Source: Podospora comata (lineage: Eukaryota; Ascomycota; Sordariomycetes; Sordariales; Podosporaceae). From it: DNA of 64,000 nucleotides. Each line of letters opens with the position of its first letter. The first letter of the stretch is position 1. The notes under the pieces were generated by a model that did not search any database, was not told where the DNA came from, and saw only the letters and a list, made by a program, of their open reading frames with translations. The position numbers were made by a program, and so were the translations under genes. The stretch covers positions 7,316,001 through 7,380,000 of the forward strand of contig CP071493.1 of assembly GCA_017354895.1 (NCBI GenBank), written 5' to 3'. This document shows positions 23,501-35,558 of the stretch, piece after piece.

Positions 23501-26500
23501 GCTGGCCTTCTTCCGGACCTGGTCTCTGATAGGCCCACCTGAGCCCATACCCTTGCACCATTCTGACCGCAACTGCACGGCGATGGCTTGCTCGAGTACG
23601 GTACAGTGGAAGTTGCTCAACCTATTGGCCGGTCCTCGATCACGTTCTTTCTAGCCTCAGCTTCCCATTTCCAAGGACGTGGAACCATCAGGGGCCACAG
23701 CAAGCCAATCCGACATCGTGCCTACCATGGGATGAGGCCAAGCATAGCTCTTGGTGCGCGGGGGGGAAACTGAGGCAGGACTCCCTGCCACCCCACCACT
23801 TCGCGTTGGACGAGTTGCTTCCATATTACCATTCTCACTTGTACACATGTTCGGTTCGCTGCATGCCATCAATGACACGGGGTTTCCGGCCCCCCATTGG
23901 ACAACCGTGGTGGGAGGATGAGCTATTACTGCGCAGCTATCTCGAAATGCGCAAGAGAGTGCACGCAAAGGTACTGCGAAAGTCATATAGCTCTCGCACA
24001 CAAGCTGCATGCGGGGAGAGGTCCGAGATCTTCTGGTCACACCCGCCTCGCTTGTGATGCCCGTTGCTGCGAAGTTTTGCTTTTGTTGTGCGTCGGTTCG
24101 TCGTCATGACAGGCTTTCCAGCACCGCCTCTGTGGTGGAAAGGTGTCGCGTTGTTGAGGGAGCGATATCTGAACCTACATGGTCACAACCTTGGTGCACT
24201 CCTTCCGCTTCGGTTCTGCACTTCGGTGCTACTGAGCTCGGTTACGGCTTATCCAAGCCGACAAGCATCAGCGCAGTTGGGCGGTGTGCTCAACCAGGGG
24301 GAGCAACTTCAGCCGCGGCCGTGGGCGTGCATTTCGCAGCATCCTCCGCTATGGGCTGCATACGTTCACCGTCAAGATTTGATTGAGTGCTGGGAATGTG
24401 TATTGAACTGGGTTTGTGCGGGAATATGTTTGGCCAAAGTGATAGCCTTTTGCGTTTCAATCCCGGCTCACCGGTCCCATCGTCTCGTCAGGCCTGATGG
24501 GATGTTTGTTGATTCAGGATGAGAGCGGGGGATGATCTCAGGATGGTAATCCTGATAGCGACACTCCAACCTCTTTCCGATGTGGGCTGTGTCCATGTAA
24601 GGGAGAAGAAGCGCCCAGTTTCGGGTTCGGGCGTGTCTTCGGGCATAACCATATATGAGGTCTCGCTTTGCTGCACAAGACATCATGGACTGATGAAAAC
24701 TTGGGGTGACCAAAACAAGCAGAGCATCTGAGAAGAATCCTAGCCCTACATCTACAGTAGTGGTATCTGGTACCCCCCGCGAATCCCCTTCTCAAAATGG
24801 GAACAGGCAGCGGCAGCAGGGGGGGACGTCCCGCGGGTCTGTTCCCTCGCCTTGGGTCTTGCACCCCCGTCTCATCTGATGCCTGGCCATTGAAGGGAGA
24901 GAGTGATCAGCAATCTTGCAAAATCGTCACAGCTACTTGTGACAACCGATAAGAGTAATTTTTCTAGCCAAGCGTTCACTTCGATCAACCGAATGTTGGT
25001 ATTGCAAACCAGTCGAAGACGAGTTGCAGGTCTCATCAAGGCTGTACGACAGCAGCAATGCCGATATTTGCAGACACACAGGGCTCGGTCAGTTTTGTAC
25101 ACAACTCTAGACAGTATCACAGCAGGAGCTGAAGTCTGTTTGGGCAAACCCCCACAACAGTGACACCTGTCTTGAGCAACGGGTCCATGGAGAGATATTA
25201 TTATCCACCGACATGTCTTGCATGGTTCAAGACACGCGGCATGTTTCTTCTTGGTGGCAGAAACATCCATCAAGCGAGCTGAACTCAAAACGCCTTCAAA
25301 TCCATCCGCTAGTTCCACCCCGGGGCAAATTGAGCCTACCATCTCTCTTCAGCACCACTTCTCGCTTTGGGTCGTATGGACACCAATTCAATGGTAACAT
25401 GACCAAAGGCTCGGTTGGGTCATGTACGATCGAGGACTTATCGCCCGTCATGCCCCTTCATGGCCCCAAGTTCTCAGCTCACGATAGTCTGCCCAGCTCC
25501 ATGAAGCAGAATGGCGCGGTCGCCAGTTCCTCACGTCCCAGGTCTGCTGCAAGGCAATCTTGCGTGTCTTCATACAAAAGCCGAGCATTCTCTTGTAGTG
25601 CAAGTACTTGGCAGTTCTCATGCCGGCCCAGCGTCCAGTCGACGGGTAGCCAGATCGCCGGAGAGCACGCCAACCATGCTGACTAACTTTCGGAGCAGTA
25701 GCAGGGTGTCACGACAGCAGCGCCAGGTCCTCGCTGGCAGCGGAATGATCCGGAGTGTCCAGTTCGAGCCCTTTCCATACATCCCCTTCGAAGCGAGGCG
25801 ATGTCCGAACAATGGCCACGACAAGGTCAGCCAAGGCTAATGTCGGTGGGTTATGTCTCCATTCCAGCACTGCAAACGTCGTCTGGAAGGGTCAGCTGGC
25901 TGAGAATCAGCCAAGGCGGGCGTGTTTGAAAAACAAATTCATACTCGACAGGTGCATTGTTCGAAACGCTGGCTACGTGGCGAGGGGTAGGCGAGAGATC
26001 CGTCGCTTGGGATAGTTTATCAGGCCCAAACACCCGCGGCCCGGGCGAGCGGTCGGACAAATCTCACGATGCGCAGATTGGATCTTGAATAGCTATCAAA
26101 ACAGGTGTTCGGGCCCGAATGGCCGCCAACGAGACGCCCTTTTAACGCAGCAAAGCGGCACAAAACAACCACTTCGAGAGCGAACGGACGCCTCGACGTC
26201 CAGAAGCGACAAAAAGGCGGTCAACATTCAAGCTATAAACTGACAACGAGCCGGACGCCCGAATCCTGATCACATTTATCTGTCACAAGCAGAGAGAGAA
26301 CAATGGGCCACGACAACAGAAAGTGGTTGGAGCGGTTGTTAGGCGGCGCCCACCGTGTAGCTGAAAAGGGCTACGATTGGGTATTACGGCTCATTGCTTC
26401 TCCCGTGAAACAACAGCACACGCAACCCGCACACCCAAACTTGCAGGGGATCGAGACGAATGAGCGCACGAGATGTCAGTCACGTGAACAAAAGCTGCTG

Positions 26501-28999
26501 TACTCCACAGATTCGCTTCCGCGCGAATTTCCGTAAGAGAAAACGGTCCTCGCGTGGGAATGGCTGGAAGGGGCTTTGCAAATGGAGGGGGACGGGGCCA
26601 CATGCGGAGAGGCCAGGCGCCTCCCTTGCGCACAATCGTGCTCATCATGATGCCAGGTGCTGGGCGTTCTGGGGGTGTTCAGGGTGTCAAGGTAGCAGAA
26701 GTCCCAGGATGGCCTGTCCAGGAGGGCTTGTTTTGGATCCCCCCTGGCCGATGGCCCGGGTTGTCTTCGGTGACGGAGTGGCGTGAGTGGCGACCGTGGA
26801 TGGTCCTTGCTCAGCTGCTCCGTATTGCCCTTCCCCGAAATCAGATCTGGGAATGCCCCAGCTCTTGCAATCGCTTGGCAGAAAATGGGAACCTCCATCA
26901 GGGCGGGGGCAGTCCGTAACAGTAACATCCACCCAAGCAACTTGATACCATACACGGACCGAGCGACACCGCCGTTCCCTCTCCCCCGCATCGCTTTTTA
27001 TTCAAGAGGGGACGAGTCTCGCGCGCTTGACGAATCGAAGGAACCCAACGAGAACCGGTTGTTGGTTGGCGCTCGATGCAGCAACATGTATCCAAATCAA
27101 ACCCCTTCACCAGCACACTCCCCTACATGAGCTAATGCCACCCACCTCACCGAGGCCGCACACCACAGCACACCGCACCCCCAAATCGCCCTCAACGCGT
27201 GACATCTTTACATGCGAGGGCACAATCGCGGTGAAAAGGCCCCCCTCCAGGCCAACAGGGCTGTCGAACAAAGGGAGACAGGGCATCCAGGGGGCCCTGT
27301 AGAAATCATGTTACACTGAGGGCCGCGAACTGTATCTTCCCGTTCCGCGCTTCCCGGGTGCCATGTCCGTCATTGCCTCATTCCTGCAGTTCTGCTCTCC
27401 CGCTGACGGAGAGGAGAAAGCCACTGGCACACTGGCAACTGTCGCCCAACAACCCGAAGTGGTTGGAGTTGGGGGGTTAACATCGAATCCAGGTGTAGGG
27501 CTGAGCGGGAATTTCCTGACCGCTTTTGTTGGAATCGATCAGCATCAGGAAGTTCACACGACCCTTGGCCTCTTGCTCCCCCTCACCCTTGCTTGCCGGC
27601 CGGCCGATCTCGCTAGAATCGGTTCTTGTCACAGTGTCAGTGTAAACTTCAGCCAGCCTCCTTCGAGCGGCCGAGGGGTTGTTACGATACCTGCCGCCTG
27701 CTGCTGCGCGGGCCCTGCAGCAATTGCTGCGGCGATATGCCCTTGTGGTGGCACAGAGGCACCCAGTCGAGGTGACTTCCTGGATGGATAAACACTGCTG
27801 ATGGTGCAGATGGTCCTGTGCAACCAACCTTTTCAGGCCTCCTCACCACGACCGCAGCTCTCCAGAGCTCTTCCTCACCAGGGGTTGGGGGAGCACACGA
27901 GCTTCACACAACCGATGTCATCCGACTCACACAGCCGCCAGGAGACCACTGTGTGCATACAGGTACCTGCGGTGGCACAGGTCACTTTGGGAGAGGTGAT
28001 AGCTCGGACGCAGGTTTCTCTCAATCTGGTCATCCGGCAGCCCCTTCGCCGAACCTCCAGTCTCCCGCGCGGCAGGACTTGTTTCGATCTGACAGGCCGG
28101 TCGAAGAGGGGTCTTATGCCGCCGTCCCATGTTTTTCGAAACGCCGGCCAGACTTTTGTAGAGATAAAGTTGGGATTTTGCAGCAATGCGTTGGCAGGCT
28201 CCATATATCAACCCACGCACTTCGGTCACGGTTCAGGTGGTTGGAAACCTGTCGGAGAGATCCTCCCTCTGCTTGTCCACCAGGCTAATGTGAGATTCGT
28301 TTCAGTCATCACCTCTAACGAAGCCGATTGCGCCTCCATCTTGACGCCGGCCCGGATATGACCACCTCCCTCACTGCCTGCGTGGCCCGAGAGGAAAACC
28401 GATAAACCTTGAGTGTTTTGTGGTGACGTTGCAGTCTCCTGCTCCCTCCGATGCCGATGCGGGCAGTGTGGGCAAACAGACGGACGCAGCGCTCGTGCAA
28501 CAGGCACAGAGACGCCCTTCCAATGCTGAACCAAAAAACCAACTCACAGAGCCGGTCAGCTCGCAATAAAACACTCAATTGGAAACGAATCCGGACAAAA
28601 CGGCGGTGAGGATGGCGGACCCCCGTATCGCCTACCGGCCGACCATTACCAACACGGCACCGCATCACACCTCACTCACCTTGGGACCCTCGCCCCATCA
28701 GTCAATCTCGGACCTGCTGGTTGCCCAACGCGCGGGAGTCGGTGCTGTGCGCCCACGGAAAAACATTTCGAATGATGTTTGGATACTCGCAGCAAGCATG
28801 TCCTGTCCCGCTCCTCTGATGCGGCTTGGTACAGGCAGGCCACCGAAAGCTGGTCGGCTGCCTGCCGGTATATGTCCGCAACATAAGGGGCTACATCAAG
28901 ACATGATGTGTCTGTCGTCTTGAAGCTTCCCCGCACCCCAGCAAAGCCGGCTAGCCAACCATCCAACCAGTCCGACAACCGTCGGGTCACGGGTCGATC
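20509..28999. other. Long gene-free block
   Basis: No recognisable gene on either strand. The longest ATG frames are 26991-26476 (-, 171 codons) and 27801-28361 (+, 186 codons). Each is competed by similar frames on the opposite strand, and I see no domain, so I do not call them. A 13-C run lies at 21394-21406. The region is not strongly AT-rich, so it shows no obvious mark of heavy RIP mutation. Confidence 0.5.
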
Positions 29000-29783
29000 G
29001 AGTAATGTCTGGCAATCCGGTTTTCTGGGCCATTTTCTCGTCTTGTTTTGCGGCCCAACAAACGCCTCATTGACGGGTGCCCGTTGAAAGCCGTCCCCGT
29101 TGGCAGGAACTGGGGTTGCACCAAGGAAGGGTGCCGCCAGCCAGTGCTGGGTGCAGCGGGTATTATCTAAGTGTGCAGTGACCCGGCTGGAAAAAAAGTG
29201 AGATCTGACACTTCCGCCCGAGGACGGGTACGGGCGGGAGACACAGGGAGAGCAGGTACATCATCAGCATGGGTGTCCTAACTGTTCTCAGGAGCCCAAA
29301 GAGATGGAGCAGGTTGTGATGAGTACCACACAGCATACGCATGTGGAGGTGGGTAAAAACTCCCGTGCCACGGTCACTTTTGCTCCCCTCCTCACGATGA
29401 TGATCTGATGGGTTGCTTTCTCTCTCTCCCCTCCCTCCCCTCCACGCAGTCACAGGGTCCGAAGAAGGCTCGCACCTTTTTCCTTCTTGATACCACCGCC
29501 CACCACCCTCTTCGCGAAGCGTGCTTCCTTAGCTTTGTGGCCCTGCCCTTCCCTTCCACCACAACCCCGCTTACCGACATCAGGTTGCAGGAAGCCCGCC
29601 GCAGCCCGCTTGCCGGTCTGTTTTTGCCTGGCTGTGCATCAAGCACCATGGCACGACAGCAAAAGGTGACCAAGGTGCAGCAAGGCAGCGGCGCGTGAGG
29701 GATTTGCCTCGGTTCGGTGGCTTTTTTTTAATCATATGAACTTGCAGTTGATCAAGGCAGGAAGATGGGCGGAGAGATGGTGA

Positions 29784-29805
29784 AAGAGAGAGAGAGAGAG
29801 AGAAA
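29784..29805. repeat. (GA)n microsatellite
   Basis: About ten GA units. Confidence 0.85.
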
Positions 29806-30644
29806 GGCGGGGCAGCTATCTGTGGTAAGACAGGGTAGGTAATCTATGAGACTGGTCTGGACTGAGATTGATGTTTCGCCGGGCACCACCACCGTGAACC
29901 AAACCCCGGGCTGAGCCGAAGGTTGGTACTTGGTAACTATACGGCCTGGGGACTTATCCATCTGATATTAGATTGTTACGCCGTGGATTAAATTACAATG
30001 CAGCAGTCGTCATATGAGGTCTAGACAGGATGAAGGGGCGTGTGTGGTGTGTGTGGTGTGTGTCACCACACCCTCTCGTGAAGACAAGAAAGAAACTAAA
30101 CGGTTTGATCTACTCGATTGTTTATGCGCGCGGGAAGATCAGATGCTGTGGAGGATTCATGCCTGCCTTGGCTTTGTTTCGTGACGTCCCCTTTTGCCGT
30201 CTTCTCGTCCCCCACACCGGCCGGCAGTTTTTATCACGCAAGGGCTCGTTTTGCTTTCTTCCAAGTTCTTGGAACAAGCAAGGGACACTTGTTGCGGACC
30301 GACGCGAGGTGGGAAGGGGGAAAGATCGTCGTTTGTTTGGAAATGCAGGTGATCGTTTTTGGTGGTGGATGATGTCTGGGACGCTAGCGAGTTATGTGTT
30401 TATCCTATTGTTAAACAGGTGGTGGTGAAGTGGTGGCGGTGGTGGTGACTCCTGGAGAGGAGAGGGGGGTGCATTTACCGACCGAGCAGGGGGCGTGGGA
30501 AAGGTCATGTCTTTTGTTCTTCTGTCTCGCTGTTGTCTTGGAGTGTTGTGATGTTGTTTCTGATCACCAAAACATGAAATCTGGGGGGCAAGCAAAAAAG
30601 AAATTATGGTGCAGTGAACCAGACAATGATTGATCGATGGGAGC

Positions 30645-30692
30645 TGATGTGTGTGTGTATGTGTGTGTATGTGTCTGTGTGTGTGTGTTGTT
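30645..30692. repeat. (GT)n / GTGTAT imperfect microsatellite
   Basis: GT units interrupted by AT and CT, ending in (TTG)3. Confidence 0.85.
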
Positions 30693-30887
30693 GTTGCTTA
30701 AGCGAGGCAACAAAGGGATGAGGAATGTCTCTGTCGGACCCAAAAATATATTTCATGATGTCTTTGTCTTGGGGACATACGATGGTTCTTTTTGCTCTGG
30801 GGGGTGGACGGTATATGGCATACCAAGACGAGATTGTTCTGGACTCTTTTCTGGGCGGTTTTTTCTTTTCTGCGCTCAATTCCATCA

Positions 30888-30932
30888 GCACATCACACCA
30901 CACCACACTACACCACACTACACCCAAACTAC
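30888..30932. repeat. CACCACACTA-type short tandem repeat
   Basis: Imperfect ACACC / ACACTACACC units. The pattern resembles the repeat at 13376-13412. Confidence 0.7.
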
Positions 30933-31137
30933 CATACCATCCTTCCTCCCTTTGTCAAGGATGGACATTTTTGATGTGAACAGGGCTGACTGGCTGGCTT
31001 GGGTACAAACAAGCAGAGCGGGCGGGCAGGCAACTTTGGTTGGTTTTGGGGGTTTGGGGGTGGTGCTTGCTGCTCCGTCCCGCTCCGTCCCGTTGGGCGG
31101 GCTTGAGCGTCGGGGCGATTCCATAGGGTGTGGCGTT

Positions 31138-31192
31138 TCTTTTTTTATTTTTTTTATTTTTTATTTTTTTTATCTTTTTATTTTATTTTTCT
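31138..31192. repeat. T-rich (TTTTATTTT)n tract
   Basis: About 55 bp of T with interspersed single A and C. Confidence 0.85.
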
Positions 31193-31460
31193 GCCGTGTG
31201 CCCCGTTGGGAACTTTTGGGGGGCTTACGGATACAGGGCACTGTGTGTAATTTTGGTGGAAGGGAGCAGCAGTTTACGGTTTGATACACAGGGCAGAGAC
31301 GCTGCCTTATGGGGTAAGAGTGGGCTTGTTAAAATTACACACGATTTCACGCTGAGGGGCAGCGAAATACAGTCTTGTAACGGTCGGGTTGATTGACCAT
31401 CAATCAGTGAGGTCCGTTATTGAAAGATTGGTCATCATCAGCGTTGGCCTCCAAGTGTGT

Positions 31461-31490
31461 CGATGACGACGACGACGACGACGACGACGG
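31461..31490. repeat. (GAC)n trinucleotide repeat
   Basis: About nine GAC/CGA units. On the minus strand they fall within an open frame at 31888-31400 as an Arg run; that frame is not otherwise convincing. Confidence 0.9.
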
Positions 31491-31780
31491 AGTGAAAGCA
31501 ACCAAAAGCTGTTGCAGAGTTGTTGAAGAGGGTAAGGGAAACTCGCCGGGGTATTTTTGAATTGTGAGTAGATATTCACAGTCATTTGAGTTGCTAGTGC
31601 GAGGGTTGGGGTGAATATGTGCCCGATATGTTTCCGGAGAAGAGGGAAGATGTGCGTATTTAAATGTCCAGAGTGGAAGGACAAAGAGATCACAAGAGTT
31701 CCTGACGTGTAGAGATATTCATTATCAGACTTCGCACTTTCTGATTTGATTAGGTATGTGGTGTTGGGTTGTGGAGTTGA

Positions 31781-31845
31781 GGTTGGATTCATGGTTGGAT
31801 TCATGGTTGGATTCATGGTTGGATTCAAGTTGGATTCAAGGTTGG
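31781..31845. repeat. 12-bp minisatellite (GGTTGGATTCAT)
   Basis: Four near-perfect 12-bp copies followed by two or three shortened ones (GTTGGATTCAA). On the minus strand it translates as Asn-Pro-Thr-Met repeats, because the unit length is a multiple of three. Confidence 0.9.
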
Positions 31846-32097
31846 AACTTTCGACAGCCACGAGGAAGCTCTCGCCGGGTTGGACCACAACTTGCTTCTA
31901 CGACTATCACTGATGAGAATCACTAACCAGAAATCAATCAATGGGGGGGGATCCAGATGCTAACGAGAATGCTTTCCCAGATATTTGTACTCCATCACCA
32001 CGATCGCCCCGTCAGCACCGTTCAACCATCCATATCACCGACCGGCTGATCACGTAGCCAGCTGGCTTTCCTCAGCCGAAACTCTCACCATCTCAAC

Positions 32098-33414
32098 ATG
32101 GCCGATCAACCTCACACTCACGGTTCCCATCATGGCCACTCCCACGGACACTCTCACGATCATGGTCGCTCCCATGCTCACGGCCACGGAGAGACTCAGA
32201 ACAGGGAGTACTTCAAGTACGTCACCCTTCACTCCCCCAGACATTGTTCCCAGTTGCTAAACGTTCGAGCGAAAGTCAACAAGCATCCTCTTACGACTCC
32301 AAGCACGAGAAAACCCTCGACAAGCTGGTTGAAGAGATCAGGAAGCGGATCGATTTCATTGGCGTTGAGTGGGCTGACGAGGAGAGCTCCGGTGACGAGG
32401 AGGAGAAAAAAGAGGACAACAGGGAGAAGAGGGAGGTGAGGTTGTTGGATTATGCTTGTGGGACCGGACTTGGTGAGTCTCTGCATATATCCAAAACACA
32501 GAGAGGACGAGGCTGACACGTGGTGATGACGGTAGTTTCGAGGGTATGGTACCTTTTACTCAACCGGTATGGGAAACCCATATGCTGATGTGACTATATA
32601 GGCTCTTGCTCCGTATACCACCCAGTGTGTCGGCATTGATTTGTCCGAGAATATGGTACGTCCTCTTCCTGGTGCTGAGCTTGCTTCAGAGGCAAACAAG
32701 CACACATCACACATGGCTGACAGGAAGAAACCAGGTGGCTACCTACAATGCCAGAGCCGCAAATCAGGTAAGTTTTGAACCGGGTTCCCCCCCCCCCTCC
32801 CCTTCTTCAGCCCCTTTATCGCTGCCAGTCAACCAACCCCCATCACCAACTACACCCAGTCCTTGATCCCCACACCTCACCTCCATCTATCCCCTTTACG
32901 CCTCCCCCCCCTCCCCCCCCTTTTTCACAAGCCAGTGCTAACATCCGTTCCCCCCCCCCCTCCAAAGGGCCTGACCCCCGAAGAAATGCACGCCCACGTC
33001 GGCAACCTGTGCCTCCCCACTGACTCCCCTTCCTACCCCACCCAAACCCAACTCTTCTCCTCCTCCGACTTCTTCTCCTTCGACCTAGCAGCCATCTGCC
33101 TAGGCTTCCACCACTTCGACGACCCTCCCCTCGCAGCCCGCCGCCTTGTTGAGCGCCTCAGGCCCGGCTCCGGCGTGCTCATGATTTTGGACTTCCTCCC
33201 CCACGAAAAGATGGACGCCTCCCATCCTGCCTCTGGCACTGTCATCCACCACGGCTTTTCCAAGGAGCAGATCCAGAAGATCTTTGAAGATGCCGGAGCA
33301 GGAGAGCATTTCGCCTTTGAAGAGCTGGCGGTTGTTTTCAACAAAGCTGCGGGGACGAGGGAGGAGATGAAGAGGAAGATTTTCATGGCCAGGGGGACGA
33401 GGAGGGCCGAGTAG
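32098..33414 (+). CDS. SAM-dependent class I methyltransferase with His-rich N-terminus
   Basis: Join 32098-32216, 32270-32472, 32536-32543, 32602-32655, 32735-32767 and 32968-33414, giving 287 aa. Residues 6-31 are a His/Gly tail (HTHGSHHGHSHGHSHDHG), a possible metal-binding region. The Rossmann SAM site is LLDYACGTGLVSR, followed by GIDLSENM with the acidic residue expected to hold the ribose. FDLAAICLGFHHFDDP and RPGSGVLMILDFLPHE complete the fold. The third exon is only 8 nt (TTTCGAGG) and is needed to give G-L-V-S-R-A-L-A-P in frame; every junction keeps phase. Introns are 53, 63, 58, 79 and 200 nt, and the last is C-rich. Substrate unknown: it belongs to the broad Methyltransf_11/25 group, and I recall similar His-tailed fungal proteins. 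Converges on UBP6. Confidence 0.9.
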
Positions 33415-33792
33415 AGTCGTACCGTTGCCGGTGAAGGGTCAAATCAGGGCTGAAGGACGGACTGAACAAGATAGGATTGTAGAATGAAGCATGTTGGCTT
33501 ACCTGTTCCCTTACATTGAGACGTCACTTTGTCTGCCGCAGGACCACAAATCACAACAAAAAAGTAATCAGACGCAGTGAAACATTGTCTACCCATCACT
33601 ACCTAGCCTCGGTCTAACGAATGCCGTTTTCACAACACCATCCCATGCTTCTGCGTTCTACCGGAATACAAAACATTGAACCCAATGACAGTCTGCGTCC
33701 GATAAAGCCCCACCCATACCAACGCCCTTTCTCCTGGTGCTATGCCGTCATGTCTGCGTAAAAGGACAAAGTGATTTGCGGATGAGAGTCGC
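33415..33792. other. Convergent intergenic spacer
   Basis: 378 bp between the stop codons of the methyltransferase and UBP6. It holds both 3' ends. No gene seen. Confidence 0.7.
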
Positions 33793-35558
33793 CTACTCCA
33801 TGACACCCTCGGCGGTGGGCAGGGGGATGGCCTTGTAAAGGCAGATGAGCGCAGAGTGGGACTCGCCGCCTCCAGCAAGGGCATCGATCTTGTCCGACGT
33901 CACCTCGGTAACCTTGTCATCGTTGAACCACCACCACTTGCCATCCTCAGGGCCGACTTTTCCAGTCACAGGATCCTTGGGCCCAACCTTCTTGATGTAC
34001 GCCGTGTAATGACCGCTGTCGGCACTGGCACCCTGATGAGTGACGACGCCGCGAAGTTCATAGATGCCAGACTGATTGGCGCCGTCGTCTTTGCGCAGCT
34101 CGGGGTCGATGAGGGAGTTGAGCTCCTTCTTGGCCGCGAGGAGCGCAGCGTCTTTCTCGGCCTCGAACTCGGCGTCAGTCTTGAAACTCTCGCCCATCTC
34201 CACGTCACCGTCAGCCGACGTGGACGGCTTCTTTCCCTTCTCCTTCTTCTCCTGTTCCTTCTTCTCCTCGGGAGTCTGGTCCTCGACGGGGTTTCTCTTG
34301 CGACGCTTACGGGCCCGCTCGACATCCTCCTCCTCCTTGCGCACCTCGCGAACCTTGTCACGGACTGGAACAAGAGCCTTCCTCAAGTCGTCGGTGCAGA
34401 ACTCGACCACGTCCAGCTCGTGCGGGAAGGTCACCTTGCGCATGATCTTGGCCTTCTTCTGGACGTCACGCTTCCAGAAGAAGCGCACAAAGTGAACTGT
34501 GAGGTACTTGGGTAACCGAGAGATCTTGGAGGTCTTGGTGTAGGTCACATCCCTCCCGAGAGCCTCTGATCGCTTCTCTATCTTCTCCTTGAGACCGTTG
34601 GCGAGGCCATCCCTCAAATGCGCCGTCTGGCCGTCGATATGGCAGTTGAGCTTCAAGAACTGATCCTTGGAATGGGTCGGCTCCTCGCCCGCTTCGGCAG
34701 CGGCAGCGTCGTCGCATTCGAGTGTGCTGGACAGCTCTCCGCACATGTACTTGCCGATGAACGAGGCCTCGGCGGAAGAGCCTTCCCCGCCTTCCTTGAT
34801 CTGGAGCTTCTGGTTCAGCTGAGACACAATCTGCGACCAGGCCTCCTCAGCGTCTTGTTGGGCGTAGCCTGGCCCCTTCTTACTCTTCTCGGCGAACTGT
34901 GGGAACGTGGTGCGAAGGGCGCTCAAAAAGCCCAGTGGTGGCATTCCTTCCTGAGTTTTGGACATATCTCTGAACAGATTCCTCAGCTGGTAGGTGATAT
35001 CAGCTCCCGGCGTGGTGGTGGTGAGACCGAGCTGCGAACCACTGGGCGCGGCATTTCGAAACTCGTACTTTTCGAGCGACTCTTGAAGTTCGGGGATGGA
35101 GCGCAAAGCCTGAAGTGTCGAATTCAAATAACAGGTGTTGCCCAGGTTGATAAGACCGGCTGGTGTGGCTCCAGCTTGCTGCGCTTGCTCCGCCTCGGTC
35201 ATATCCTCGAGGAACTTGACCTTCTCTGTTGGCCGCACGATAGCACCTCCGCCCTCTCCTGGCGTTCCCATCATCATGATAACCTGACCGGGCCTGAGGC
35301 CCAGCTTGCTCATGTCGGTATCATCCTTCAGCTGGCCACCCTTGACGAGGATCTTTTGCCGGTCGGGTTCGACACCTGTGAGACTGAAGAGCTGGTACTT
35401 GAGCTCTTCGCCGGGAGCGGTAGTGTCGACCTCGACATCGTACTTCTTGGGCCCGTGCTTGATAACCACTAACATGATCTATTAGTACCTACCCAAAGGT
35501 ACACACACAGGAATGAGGATGGAGGAAGGGCCGTTGACTCACCGTTGACTGTCGCCAT
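33793..35558 (-). CDS. UBP6: Ubiquitin carboxyl-terminal hydrolase, proteasome-associated (Ubp6/USP14)
   Basis: Minus-strand join: 35558-35543 (16 nt, encoding MATVN and one base) and 35468-33793, giving 563 aa. The 74-nt intron has a GTGAGT donor, ACTAATA and a TTAG acceptor. An N-terminal ubiquitin-like domain (about residues 4-78) is followed by a USP domain. The Cys box is INLGNTCYLNSTLQ, with Cys118 as nucleophile at the same number as in yeast Ubp6. The His box is GVVTHQGASADSGHYTAY, with catalytic His492, and KWWWFNDDKV follows. A highly charged insert (about residues 380-450, RKRRKRNP, KKEQEKKEKGKK) interrupts the USP fold. Ubp6 binds the 26S regulatory particle base through its UBL and trims ubiquitin from substrates. 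Head-to-head with ARPC4. Confidence 0.96.

Larger units (their letters stand above)
29000..32097. other. Non-coding region with simple repeats, upstream of the methyltransferase gene
   Basis: No supported gene. Frames at 30030-30428 and 30637-31284 (+) are driven by GT repeats and T-runs. The last few hundred bases must hold the promoter of the methyltransferase gene that starts at 32098. Confidence 0.55.

Noticed and set aside
27801-28361. 186-codon plus-strand ORF starting with ATG
   Set aside because: Overlapping frames of 100-156 codons exist on both strands, and I find no domain, intron pattern or neighbour that supports it. Left uncalled.
16296-29000. Transposon, LTR element or RIP-mutated repeat as the cause of the gene-free block
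   Set aside because: No terminal repeats, no transposase or reverse-transcriptase motifs, and no strong AT bias were seen. A self-alignment of the window would be needed to exclude weak repeats.
30637-31284. 215-codon plus-strand frame
   Set aside because: Its length comes from GT repeats (Val/Cys run) at one end and a T-rich tract (Phe run) at the other. No start context or family.
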